NCBI RefSeq assembly: GCF_024734075.1
Contig: NZ_CP102850.1
Coordinates: 1,984,001-2,048,000 of the forward strand
DNA length: 64,000 nucleotides
Direction of reading: 5' to 3'
Source of the DNA: Gordonia mangrovi
GTDB lineage: Bacteria; Actinomycetota; Actinomycetes; Mycobacteriales; Mycobacteriaceae
Shown here: piece after piece, positions 7,559 through 15,394 of the stretch
Layout: every line of letters begins with the position of its first letter
Numbering within the stretch: the stretch's first letter is position 1
The notes under the pieces: generated by a model
Told to the model about the DNA's origin: nothing
The model's database searches: none
What the model saw: the letters and a program-made list of their open reading frames with translations, nothing else
Position numbers and translations under genes: made by a program

Positions 7559-8803
7559 CTACTTTGCAACGATTTCTTGGGGCCAGGCAACCTGAAGTCC
7601 AGGAATCGACTTCGCCGCGCTCTCACCTTGCTGCTTGGTACCCTGCTGGACCTGGTCCATCGCCCGCGGTCCACTTCCTCCGAGTAGCCCGTACGGAGCA
7701 ATCGCCTGCTCCGCAGACCAGTTGAAGTCGAACCCTGCGATCGATGCGTCGACATCGCCACGCCTATTGACGACGTAGTCCACCGTCGGCAGGCCGGCCT
7801 TCTGCGCGTCTTCACGCGACAGCTTCAGCTCGAACTGGTTGGCGTCCGGATTGGGTAGCGGCTTGGCTTCCGGATCGCCCGGCTTCCACGGTTCGTCCGG
7901 GTTGGCTCCGGGGTCGCCGGCGCCGAGGGTGTATGCGATTGCGCCGCCAGCTGTTCCGCCAATCGCAGCACCGACCGCGGCGCCGGCAGCTCCGACTCCA
8001 ATGCCGCCGACGACGGCACCAATGCCTGCTCCGATCGCGGCACCCGGACCGACAAGAGGCCCCGGGGCCGGCCAGGTCATGGCAGCGCCGACGATCGCGC
8101 CCACCCCGGCACCGATGAGCGCTCCACCCGCGACTCCCACCGCAGCAGACGGAATCCCAAGTGCGATCGCGCCAGCAGTTCCGCCGGTCATCACACCGAT
8201 GATCGTCGATGCGGCCTGCCGAGACGCCTCGTCTTCAGGCACACCCACCGAGATCAGACCCTGCGCGATCTTCGCCTCACCATAGGCCGACCACGCGTTG
8301 ATGGAGTTGACGTCCCTCTCCGACATGCCTTCCGGGATGTCGGTGATGAAGTTGCCGACGCGGATCTTCTCCGGCGGCGGCGCGATTGGCCGCACCGGCG
8401 CAACGGGTTTCGGTGCAGTCAGCGGACGTTGCGGCACCGGGTCGTAGGACTCTTCGTACGTCGGCGCGGTGTAGGTGCTCGGCTGGACGTACGGCTGGTA
8501 GGGCGCTTCCTGCGGAGGCGCCGGGATCGTGCCCGGTCCGGGCACCACGACCGGAGCAACCTCCGGGGTCGGCGTGGTGCCACCCTGCTGCGGTGCGGCC
8601 TGCTCCGGAGTGGTCCCGCCCTGCTGCGGTGCGGTGTCACTCGGGCTGGTGCCGCCCTGGTGCGGGACCGCCTGCGCCATGCCGGCGCCGAAGCCGACCG
8701 CGATCGAGGCCGCCACGGCCGCCGAGGTCAGGCCCATCATCACCGGCGTGCGTCGTTCACCGTTCTCGCGACGGCCCTGTGTGCGCTTTGATGGTTCGCC
8801 CAT
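7559..8803 (-). CDS. secreted protein with Pro/Gln/Gly repeats and a Gly/Ala-rich core
   Basis: 414 residues from ATG 8801-8803, with GGGGAG upstream. A charged N-terminus is followed by a signal-peptide-like segment (about residues 21-45, ending AQAVP). Residues ~48-80 contain three imperfect copies of a PQQGGT(T/S)P unit, then a Pro-rich linker to ~150. A short helical domain (GMSERDVNSINAWSAYGEA) precedes a long Gly/Ala-rich stretch (about 205-300) resembling glycine-zipper repeats, which usually pack in or on membranes. The C-terminal ~100 residues are soluble-looking. The layout recalls actinobacterial proteins labelled 'insoluble domain protein', from memory only. It leads an operon with the IS-interrupted secreted gene. 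A cell-envelope role is likely. Confidence 0.75.
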   Translation of the reverse strand: MGEPSKRTQGRRENGERRTPVMMGLTSAAVAASIAVGFGAGMAQAVPHQGGTSPSDTAPQQGGTTPEQAAPQQGGTTPTPEVAPVVVPGPGTIPAPPQEAPYQPYVQPSTYTAPTYEESYDPVPQRPLTAPKPVAPVRPIAPPPEKIRVGNFITDIPEGMSERDVNSINAWSAYGEAKIAQGLISVGVPEDEASRQAASTIIGVMTGGTAGAIALGIPSAAVGVAGGALIGAGVGAIVGAAMTWPAPGPLVGPGAAIGAGIGAVVGGIGVGAAGAAVGAAIGGTAGGAIAYTLGAGDPGANPDEPWKPGDPEAKPLPNPDANQFELKLSREDAQKAGLPTVDYVVNRRGDVDASIAGFDFNWSAEQAIAPYGLLGGSGPRAMDQVQQGTKQQGESAAKSIPGLQVAWPQEIVAK

Positions 8804-9224
8804 CGATACAACTCCCCTGTCATCCAGAACCCTCCCCCGAGCGCCTGGTCGTGCTGATTTCGTGCTGCGGTTGTCCGCTGAGCTAGCGCTGGTGGTAGCC
8901 CAAACAACCCGCCGACGGCTGCCCGGATCGGGCCACCTGGCCGGACGGCGCAGCTGAGAACATCAGCATCGAAGTAGACCGCCGGCGTCGTTCCCACGGA
9001 ACGCGCCGACCTTCCCCCGACAGCAGCATCACAACGCTCACCCCGACAAAGCTTTGCCGCGACGTCCACCGATGCACCAACATGGATCGGTGGCGTAGCG
9101 TCTCGGATTCTGACATGGGCGAGGTGGATGCACCGAATCGAGAGCGCCCGACAAGGCGCTGACGAAAGCAGATTCATTCATTCGGTTGACTCACTGACCT
9201 TTGCCGCACCAAGACGGCCCGAGG
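8804..9224. other. 421-bp intergenic region, no gene seen
   Basis: This stretch lies upstream of the 414-residue secreted protein gene (start 8803, minus strand) and downstream of the 174-residue gene. Open frames here are Arg-rich, lack ribosome-binding sites and look like shadows. It should contain the promoter for the secreted-protein operon; no clear -10/-35 pair, riboswitch or strong hairpin was identified by eye. Confidence 0.5.
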
Positions 9225-9749
9225 TCAGTTGATCGTCCTGCGCACCACGACCGCGGTGTCGTCGTCGAGCACGGCAGCGGTGCACGCGAAGGTGTTCGTC
9301 GGGCCGTACGCAGCCCCGCTCGATCGGTACCCGGGGATCGTGACGCTGCCGGTCATCGCCCACGCCACCTCGATGGTGTCGACGCTGTGACCGGCGCCGG
9401 TCACGATCGCGCGGTCGTCGTCGGTGAGCCCGACCGGCCGTGTCGCCACGTCGCTGAACTGGGCGCCCTCCCCGGTGGCCGCGTCGCCGCCGACAGCGTC
9501 GAACGTCGCCTCGATCTCGGAGCGCAGCGCATCGGTACATGCCGCAGTCGCGACGCCTTCGCTGGTCTGCCGCCCCTGCATCGTCAGATAACCCTGCCAG
9601 ATGACGACGACGAGTATCACCGTCACGACCAGCCCGATGCCGGCGCGTAGCGGTGTCAGCTCACGCCGGACGCCCGCCCATCGATCCTGCATGCGCTGTT
9701 GATACCACGTCGGGCAAGCCACGGGAGACGACTTCGTGGCCGTCGTCAA
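9225..9749 (-). CDS. membrane-anchored extracytoplasmic protein of unknown function
   Basis: 174 residues from TTG 9747-9749; an internal ATG (MQDRWAGVRREL, 20 codons later) is an alternative, and neither has a strong ribosome-binding site. A basic N-terminus precedes one hydrophobic helix (about residues 37-55, GIGLVVTVILVVVIW), giving a single-pass protein with an outward-facing domain of about 115 residues. Three Cys are present (one early, near residue 12; one in ACTDAL; one in FACTAAV), and the last two could form a disulfide. The architecture resembles Mce-associated or similar small actinobacterial membrane proteins, but no family signature was recognised. It is divergent from a small secreted protein at 9850. 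Confidence 0.6.
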   Translation of the reverse strand: MTTATKSSPVACPTWYQQRMQDRWAGVRRELTPLRAGIGLVVTVILVVVIWQGYLTMQGRQTSEGVATAACTDALRSEIEATFDAVGGDAATGEGAQFSDVATRPVGLTDDDRAIVTGAGHSVDTIEVAWAMTGSVTIPGYRSSGAAYGPTNTFACTAAVLDDDTAVVVRRTIN

Positions 9750-9849
9750 CTGCGAAAGCAGTCCAGAACATGGGCAACATGGAGTGTTCTACGCCGGGAA
9801 CCGACTCGGCTCGTTTGCGCCGCAACGGGTTCGATAGAGTCCACCACTT

Positions 9850-10245
9850 GTGAACATCAATCGAATCATCGCGGGCGCCTTGATCGGTGGGGCCGCGGTC
9901 GTGGGAGTCAGCGTCGGAGCCGGATCGGCGGAGGCCAAGATCGATCCAGGACAGTACAAGATGCAGTCGCGCGTCTATGGGTTCATCCCATATCCCGACA
10001 CCAACGTCAAGGTCGTCGGAAACCGGATGTATCAGGATTTCTACGGCGTCGGTCCGTCGAATGCCTCGACTTTCGAAATCGACCAGACGCCGCGCGGCGG
10101 CATCACGTCGAACTTCACCACGCACCCACTGATGCAGTGGTATGCACGCACCGAGTGGTCGAAGACCAAGTCGGGTTACCGTGGGACGAACTACGTTCTC
10201 GGCGGCATCCCGGTCGCCGACTACACCCTCAAGAAGACTCGCTAA
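9850..10245 (+). CDS. small secreted protein
   Basis: 131 residues from GTG 9850. A Sec-type signal peptide is clear: NR at the N-terminus, hydrophobic IIAGALIGGAAVVGVSVGA, and an AEA-K cleavage site near residue 29. The mature ~100 residues are Tyr-rich and predicted to be mostly beta (for example VYGFIPYPDTNVKVVGN and MQWYARTEWSKTK). There are no Cys and no known motif. It sits between a divergent membrane-anchored protein and a convergent acyl-CoA synthetase. Function unknown. Confidence 0.7.
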   Translation: MNINRIIAGALIGGAAVVGVSVGAGSAEAKIDPGQYKMQSRVYGFIPYPDTNVKVVGNRMYQDFYGVGPSNASTFEIDQTPRGGITSNFTTHPLMQWYARTEWSKTKSGYRGTNYVLGGIPVADYTLKKTR

Positions 10246-10263
10246 GAGTTTGTCCCCCGAAGT

Positions 10264-11829
10264 CTAGTCGCCCCGCCGCCCCCGCAGCACGTTCTTCTGA
10301 ATCTTGCCCGTCGACGTCTTCGGCAGGTCGGCGAACACGATCTGTTTGGGAACCTTGAAGCGCGCCAGACGTTCTCGGGCGAAGGCGACGAGGTCGTCGG
10401 TCCCCAGGTCCGCGCCCCGACGCACCGTCACATAGGCGACCGGCACTTCACCCCACCGATCGTCGGCGCGCGCCACCACGGCCGACTCGACGACGTCGGG
10501 ATGACTGTCCAGCACGCGTTCCACCTCCACCGACGCGATGTTCTCACCGCCGGAGATGATCACATCCTTGCTGCGGTCACGGATCTCGGCGTAGCCGTCG
10601 GGGTGCATCACCGCGACGTCGCCGGTACGCAGCCAGCCGTCGACGGTGGCCGCGGCGGTGGCGTCGGGGTCCCGGTAGTAGCCGAGCATCACGTTGTTGC
10701 CGCGGGCCACCAACTCGCCCTCGGTGGCAGCGTCGGCCGGGACGTCAGCACCGTTGGGGGTCACCACCCGCAGCAACCCGGCGGAGATGTTGCCGATCCC
10801 CTGTCGGGCCTTGAGGATTGCGCGTTCGGTCGGATCGCCCGCATCCCATTCGGGTTGCCACTGATTGACGGCGATCGGGCCGAACGTCTCCGTCAGTCCG
10901 TACAGGTGGGTGACCTCGATACCGAGGTCGGCCATCCGCGCCAACAACGACGGTGAGGGTGGTGCGCCTCCGGTCGCGGCCTGCACGGTGTGCTCGAGCG
11001 GCGCGGCGGCCGGGTCCTCGGCGATCATCGTCAGCACCGTCGGCGCGGCGCTGAAGTGGGTGATGCCGTCGGAGGTGAGATGATGCCAGATCTGCGCGGT
11101 GTCGATGGCGCGCAGGCACACGTGGGTGGCGCCGGCCGCGGTGAGTGCCCACGTGAAACACCAACCATCGCAATGGAACATCGGCAGCGTCCACAGGTAG
11201 TTCGAGCCCGGTCCGACACCGGAGTGATACGCCATCGCCAGCGACTGCAGGTAGGCGCCCCGATGGTGGTACATCACGCCTTTGGGCCGCCCGGTGGTGC
11301 CCGAGGTGTAGTTGATGGCGAGCAGACCACGTTCGTCGACATCACGCCATTCCGGCGCCGAATCCGTGCTCAACAACGACTCGTACTCGTCGTCGGCACC
11401 ACCGGCGATCACCACCCGGATACCGACGGCTTCGGCGACCGACCGCGCCGTGTCCGCGAACTCGTGTGTCGCCACCAGCAGTCGCGCGCCGCTGTGGTCG
11501 AGAATGTAGGCCAGCTCGGCCTCGGAGAGTCGAATGTTCAACGGCACCAACACCGCTGCGGACCCCGGCACCGCGTTGTGCAGTTCCAGCATCACGTGAC
11601 TGTTGGCGCACAATGCCGCGACGCGGTCACCCGGCTGGATGCCGAGGTCGGCCAGCGCCGCGGTCAGCTGCGCTGCCCGTCGATGGAACTCGGCGTAGGT
11701 GAAGGTGCGGTCACCGTCGATGATGGCGGTGCGCTCGGCGAACACGGCGGCCGCGCGCGACAGGAACGTCACGGGCGTGAGCGGAGCGAACGTGAAGTCG
11801 GCGGGTGTTGCCGCGGGTTGGTCCGTCAT
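10264..11829 (-). CDS. fatty-acyl-CoA synthetase (AMP-forming, FadD/AlkK-like)
   Basis: 521 residues from ATG 11827-11829, with AAGGAG upstream. All ANL-superfamily motifs are present: the P-loop-like YTSGTTGRPKGVMYHHRG (about residues 172-189), LYGLTETFGP, GWLRTGDVAVMHPDGY, RSKDVIISGGENI at the hinge, and the catalytic C-terminal Lys in PKTSTGKIQKN. The subfamily resembles medium/long-chain fatty-acyl-CoA ligases of about 520-550 residues. The reaction is fatty acid + ATP + CoA to acyl-CoA + AMP + PPi, in the cytosol, feeding beta-oxidation or lipid synthesis. It stands alone; the neighbours give no pathway clue. Confidence 0.92.
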   Translation of the reverse strand: MTDQPAATPADFTFAPLTPVTFLSRAAAVFAERTAIIDGDRTFTYAEFHRRAAQLTAALADLGIQPGDRVAALCANSHVMLELHNAVPGSAAVLVPLNIRLSEAELAYILDHSGARLLVATHEFADTARSVAEAVGIRVVIAGGADDEYESLLSTDSAPEWRDVDERGLLAINYTSGTTGRPKGVMYHHRGAYLQSLAMAYHSGVGPGSNYLWTLPMFHCDGWCFTWALTAAGATHVCLRAIDTAQIWHHLTSDGITHFSAAPTVLTMIAEDPAAAPLEHTVQAATGGAPPSPSLLARMADLGIEVTHLYGLTETFGPIAVNQWQPEWDAGDPTERAILKARQGIGNISAGLLRVVTPNGADVPADAATEGELVARGNNVMLGYYRDPDATAAATVDGWLRTGDVAVMHPDGYAEIRDRSKDVIISGGENIASVEVERVLDSHPDVVESAVVARADDRWGEVPVAYVTVRRGADLGTDDLVAFARERLARFKVPKQIVFADLPKTSTGKIQKNVLRGRRGD

Positions 11830-11926
11830 CGGTGATCGGCTCCTTGTCGCGCGTGATTCGTTCCCCGGGTATGGCTTCCTCCCCCCGCGGCCGCCGGAGG
11901 ACGAAACAACACCCGGCGGAGGAACT

Positions 11927-12268
11927 CTACGATGAGGCGGTCGGCGCGAGGTAGGTTCGCGAGATGGTCGGCCAGTTCGCTATCGCCTTCTTGGCGGGGG
12001 AGGCAACGGGGGCGGGCATCGGGCGTTGAACCGCTGTCGGCGTTGGTGGTGTGTGCAGCGTGGGCGCCACGACCAACTGATCATCCGCGACGGACGATGC
12101 CTCCGTTGCCGTGTGCACCAATGCCCGCACCTCGTCGGCGGTCTTCTCCAGTCGCGCGATCCGCGTGCGCAGGTCGGTGTCGACGCGGGTGAACTCCGAC
12201 TGCAGTCGGGCCACGTCGGCTTCGAGGCGTCTGGTCGCGTCGCGCTTCTTGCTCATCGGTCGGGCCAC
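11927..12268 (-). CDS. small coiled-coil protein of unknown function
   Basis: 113 residues. GTG 12266-12268 is preferred because AGGAG lies eight bases upstream; an ATG four codons later (MSKKRD) is possible. Residues ~8-55 form an amphipathic, charged heptad-type helix (RLEADVARLQSEFTRVD), a likely coiled coil. The second half is Pro/Ala-rich and disordered-looking, ending in a short conserved-looking segment (NWPTISRTYLAP). No domain was recognised. It is transcribed in the same direction as the acyl-CoA synthetase, about 100 bp upstream of it. Confidence 0.55.
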   Translation of the reverse strand: MARPMSKKRDATRRLEADVARLQSEFTRVDTDLRTRIARLEKTADEVRALVHTATEASSVADDQLVVAPTLHTPPTPTAVQRPMPAPVASPAKKAIANWPTISRTYLAPTASS

Positions 12269-12352
12269 CCTTCAGCTCCTGTTCACGCCCACTCTACGAG
12301 CGAGGATGGTCGACCCTGGGGAGTCAGCGCCTCGTGTCGGCAGCCAACATAT

Positions 12353-13192
12353 TCACGCCCGGGCGCGCGCCGCGAGCACCACGTCCCGCACATCCTTCGG
12401 CCAGATGTTGTGGGTCGGCGACACCGCGTCCATCGCGGACATTCGAACGGCCTTGCGCGCCAACGCCCACCGGTCAGCGCGCGACACGGTGATGCCGAGA
12501 TACTCGGCGGCCACGGGATGCTGGATGGCCCGTACGGCCGGCGTGGGCAGATGCCGGAACTGCCAGAAATCCGGCCGCAGCAATTGCTCGCGGTACCAGC
12601 CGAGTCCGGGTTCCGGATTCAGTTGGGTGGCCAGCGCATCGGCGAAGTACTCGTCGAACTCGGCCTTGGTGGCCGGCATCATCCGGGTCGAGATGCCGTA
12701 GCGCCGATACCACGCGCATGTCTCGGCATACAGTTGCTCGCGGCCGGCGGCGTCGAGGCCGCCGAAGAACACGTCGACACACGTGAACAGGGCGTCGACG
12801 TAGGTGGCGTGCTCGAAGAAGAACACGTCGGGGTTGAGGGCGTGATAGCGCGCCCCGTCGGGCCGGTGCCCGTGGAATTGGTCGTGGCTGTAGCGGATCA
12901 GGCGCACCTCGTCGAAATCATCGGCGTAGGCGGACTTGATGATGCACGGTGCCGTGCGCCTCTTGTGCACGAAGACGCGGCGCTTGACCTGCGAGAACTC
13001 GTGGGTTGCCGACGCGATGGACGGGTGCAGCATCTGCAGCGACACCGCCCGACACATCGACAGGAGATACCGCCGGTCGCCGAGGTACCGCCAGAGCAGG
13101 GAGTTCTCGTCGAGAGTTGCCTCGCATCCGCGTTCGGTCGGATTCGCCATTGCTTTCCCCCTCGCCGCAGCGTCGACTTCTTCGTCGGCCAT
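12353..13192 (-). CDS. DUF2236 / MpaB-type oxygenase-like protein
   Basis: 279 residues from ATG 13190-13192. It matches the DUF2236 (ER-bound oxygenase MpaB / latex-clearing protein-like) family by its helical composition and conserved segments: an early Arg/Leu-rich region (RRYLLSMCRAVSLQMLHPSIAS), a HALNPDVFFFEHATYVDA block and a YAETCAWYRRYG block. Members are heme-binding, and the few characterised ones are oxygenases; the substrate here is unknown. The cluster of His residues (LHPSIA, VFVHKRR, HGHRPDG, YHALNP) could supply the heme ligand. Mycobacteriales carry many paralogues. The adjacent acyl-CoA synthetase may be functionally unrelated. Confidence 0.8.
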   Translation of the reverse strand: MADEEVDAAARGKAMANPTERGCEATLDENSLLWRYLGDRRYLLSMCRAVSLQMLHPSIASATHEFSQVKRRVFVHKRRTAPCIIKSAYADDFDEVRLIRYSHDQFHGHRPDGARYHALNPDVFFFEHATYVDALFTCVDVFFGGLDAAGREQLYAETCAWYRRYGISTRMMPATKAEFDEYFADALATQLNPEPGLGWYREQLLRPDFWQFRHLPTPAVRAIQHPVAAEYLGITVSRADRWALARKAVRMSAMDAVSPTHNIWPKDVRDVVLAARARA

Positions 13193-13272
13193 CTGAACAC
13201 AGACGTTATCAGATTAGCTCCCGTGACGGTCCCCGCGGCGGTGGACGCCGAACCGACTTGGGTCGAACTTGT

Positions 13273-13677
13273 CTACCGGGTGGTGCCGACGGGGTCGGTG
13301 ACGTTCAGCCCCAGGTGTTCGGCCACCTGCCGCATAGTCGTGTCGTGCGTTGCCACCGTGACCGGTTCTCCGACCAGTAGCGCCGTGGCAAGGTGCAGCG
13401 CATCGAGTGTCTTGATGTGCCGTTCGATGGACTCCGCGACGGTGTGGGTTTCCCGGCTGATGTCGAGCATCCCCACGCGATCGAACAACGGTGTCGCGTC
13501 GGTGAGCGATCTGCCGTCGCGACGCAGAACCCGGGTCACCTCGGTCCGCAAGAGCCTGGACGAGACAAATGTCAGACCCGGGGTCTGCATCCACGTGTGT
13601 AACCGTTCACGGTCGGGTACGTCCAGGATCGTTCGTAGCGCCACGGAAGAGTCCAAATAGATCAGTCCAGTGGGCAA
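13273..13677 (-). CDS. PIN-domain toxin (VapC-like)
   Basis: 134 residues, from TTG 13675-13677, chosen for a GGGGA element eight bases upstream and its one-base gap from the antitoxin stop; an upstream in-frame TTG at 13704 is less likely. PIN acidic residues are visible: Asp in IYLDSSVAL, Glu in LLRTEVTRV, Asp in TLDALHLATAL and Asp in ATHDTTM. These coordinate Mg2+ or Mn2+ for RNase activity; VapC toxins usually cut tRNA or rRNA. It forms a type II toxin-antitoxin pair with the Phd-like protein just upstream. The full acidic set suggests a functional toxin. Confidence 0.85.
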   Translation of the reverse strand: MPTGLIYLDSSVALRTILDVPDRERLHTWMQTPGLTFVSSRLLRTEVTRVLRRDGRSLTDATPLFDRVGMLDISRETHTVAESIERHIKTLDALHLATALLVGEPVTVATHDTTMRQVAEHLGLNVTDPVGTTR

Positions 13678-13678
13678 A

Positions 13679-13957
13679 TCAGTGATCCCCGCGCATCTCG
13701 TCAATCAAGGCGTCGGCCTCCGCATCGGTGTAGTGCGGCCCACCAGGACTCTCCGGCCACGGAGTCGGATCAGACGACGGCGGGGTGTAGCGGCCCTCGC
13801 GCTCGAGGCGCGCGAGCGTCGATTCCCCACCCGCGACCGTGGTGAGCCGCCACCGCGGCTTACCTCGCTCGGTCACCACGATGGGATCGTCATCGGTGAC
13901 CTGGTCGAGCACCGCCGCAGTCTGCTGGTTGAGCTCGCGTTTGGTGACCGTTCTCAT
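13679..13957 (-). CDS. Phd/YefM-type antitoxin
   Basis: 92 residues from ATG 13955-13957 (MRTVTKREL); the open frame extends ten codons further but without support. The N-terminal half matches the Phd/YefM fold: TKRELNQQTAAVLDQV followed by PIVVTERGKPRWRL. The C-terminal half is acidic and flexible (PHYTDAEADALIDEM), typical of the toxin-neutralising tail. It is translated directly before the PIN toxin. The complex normally autorepresses its promoter, here expected in the ~100 bp before 13957. Confidence 0.85.
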   Translation of the reverse strand: MRTVTKRELNQQTAAVLDQVTDDDPIVVTERGKPRWRLTTVAGGESTLARLEREGRYTPPSSDPTPWPESPGGPHYTDAEADALIDEMRGDH

Positions 13958-14061
13958 GCCACCGAGGGTACTACGTATGTCAGACAACGCGGTGCACGCG
14001 AGAAATGGATCGAACTCATCCTGCGTCGCACGTCACCGTCGCCACGCCCCGCCACGACCCG

Positions 14062-14475
14062 TCAGCGCTGCCGATCCAACACCGCGTAACCGAGGATGAC
14101 GAACGCCATCAGCGACGACAACGCCACCAGAAAACTCGTCCCGGCAACCGACGTGTCCGACACGGCCATCGGGGCCACCGCGCCGACCGCGGAGATCGCC
14201 ACGACCATCAGACACAACCGGCAGACCAGGCTCCAGAGGACGGGGCCTCGGGCGGCGAGCAGCGCCACGGCCACGTACCCGAAGATGTTCACCGATCCGA
14301 TCACACCGATGACGGCCGGGCTGCTGTCGGCACCGAGGGCCACCGGCATCATCGACAGCACGATCGTGGTCGCCGCACCGACCAGCGCCAGCACGACGAT
14401 GAGCATCCGGTCCAGGTGCGCTTGACCCGATAGCGGGCCGGAATACGGGCTGTGGTCGGACACTGCACACCTCAT
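14062..14475 (-). CDS. small four-helix membrane protein
   Basis: 137 residues from ATG 14473-14475 (MRCAVSDHS); a start at 14490 is possible. Four hydrophobic helices of 18-22 residues are apparent: RMLIVVLALVGAATTIVLSM, VIGSVNIFGYVAVALLAA, SLVCRLCLMVVAISAV and SFLVALSSLMAFVILGYAV. The first ~25 residues and the last few (DRQR) are polar. No family was recognised. It lies between the toxin-antitoxin pair and the NrtR-like gene on the same strand. Confidence 0.6.
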   Translation of the reverse strand: MRCAVSDHSPYSGPLSGQAHLDRMLIVVLALVGAATTIVLSMMPVALGADSSPAVIGVIGSVNIFGYVAVALLAARGPVLWSLVCRLCLMVVAISAVGAVAPMAVSDTSVAGTSFLVALSSLMAFVILGYAVLDRQR

Positions 14476-14583
14476 CGCCGAACTCGCCACGCCAGGCGTG
14501 GCCGATCGTCGCCGTTGACGATCGCGCCTTGATTCTGCACCCGCGGGTGGGCCCGGTGTGCCGGTTTCGGCGAGCCGGTCAGT

Positions 14584-15303
14584 TCACTGCTCGCCGTCCT
14601 CCGCCGTCGGCAACCGCCACCCGAAGGTCGCCGTCGGGGGCGCATCCTTGCTGTAGAGCCGCGCCGGCCGACCCCCACCCACCCGCGTCGCGGGCTTGCC
14701 CTCGGAGTCGATCTCGGCGGCCAGCAGCGGCTGCACCCTGCGGTTGAACGAATCACGCATCAGCCGTCGTCCGAGGATCGCTTCGTGCAGCTCACGCAGC
14801 TCCGAGAGCGTGTAGGGCGCACGCAGCAGATTGTCCGGATCGGGCTGGTCCTCGTAGCGATCGCGAAGATTGTCGGTGGCGGCTGCAATGATCTGGTCGT
14901 GGTCGAAGAGCAGCCGCTCTCCTGAGGCCAACCGACCGTCCGAGGCGAGCACAGCGAGCTCGCCGTCGACGTCGGACAAGTCCGCGGCCGGCAACGCCAC
15001 GGCATGCGCGATCGAGATCGTCCACCCGCGAGGATCTCGGTCAGGATCACTGAAGACCGCCAGCAGATGCGGTCGGACGTGATCGGGCGAGAGCCCCAGT
15101 TTGAGTTCGAGGACCTCACGCACCGTCTCGTCGACGGTGTGCCGTTCACGGACGAACCGGCCCGGCAACGCGGCTCCTGCGGAGTCCGGGTTGCGTTGGA
15201 CCACCACGCACAACGAGCCGGCGTGCACCGTGAGTACCGCGATGTCGACGGCGACGTTGGGCCGCGGATAGTCGCTGAGTCGAGAGGTCGAGCGGGCACT
15301 CAC
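14584..15303 (-). CDS. NrtR-like Nudix-winged-helix regulator
   Basis: 239 residues from GTG 15303. The N-terminal ~140 residues form a Nudix-like domain (VAVDIAVLTVHAGSLCVVVQRNP and LPGRFVRE). The Nudix box is degenerate: REVLELKLGL stands where REUxEExGU would be, so the catalytic Glu pair is missing. A C-terminal winged helix follows (TLSELRELHEAILGRRLMRDSFNRRV, then a wing with ARLYSKD). This is the NrtR layout, in which an inactive Nudix domain senses ADP-ribose or related NAD metabolites and releases DNA. It is divergent from a VWA gene and an ADP-ribosylglycohydrolase gene, so it probably controls these and itself through the repeats at 15327-15359. Confidence 0.82.
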   Translation of the reverse strand: MSARSTSRLSDYPRPNVAVDIAVLTVHAGSLCVVVQRNPDSAGAALPGRFVRERHTVDETVREVLELKLGLSPDHVRPHLLAVFSDPDRDPRGWTISIAHAVALPAADLSDVDGELAVLASDGRLASGERLLFDHDQIIAAATDNLRDRYEDQPDPDNLLRAPYTLSELRELHEAILGRRLMRDSFNRRVQPLLAAEIDSEGKPATRVGGGRPARLYSKDAPPTATFGWRLPTAEDGEQ

Positions 15304-15326
15304 GACTCAACCCTATGCGAATGTCT

Positions 15327-15359
15327 GCGCAAAGTAGTATTCTCAGAATCGCGCAAAGT
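15327..15359. promoter_or_regulatory. candidate operator for the NrtR-like regulator
   Basis: In the 91-bp divergent intergenic region, GCGCAAAGT occurs twice as a direct repeat (15327-15335 and 15351-15359). Between the copies lies the perfect palindrome ATTCTCAGAAT (15339-15349). The spacing of 24 bp between repeats is close to two helical turns. The arrangement and location suit an autoregulatory operator. Binding is inferred. Confidence 0.45.
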
Positions 15360-15394
15360 CACCGCCTCGGTCAGATGCCAGGTGGGAGGAAGGA

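Noticed and set aside
8740..9177. A 145-residue minus-strand frame upstream of the 414-residue secreted protein
   Set aside because: It overlaps the true gene start in another frame, is Arg-rich and has no supported start.
13675..13704. VapC start at TTG 13704
   Set aside because: It would overlap the antitoxin by 26 bp and lacks a ribosome-binding site; TTG 13677 has GGGGA at good spacing.
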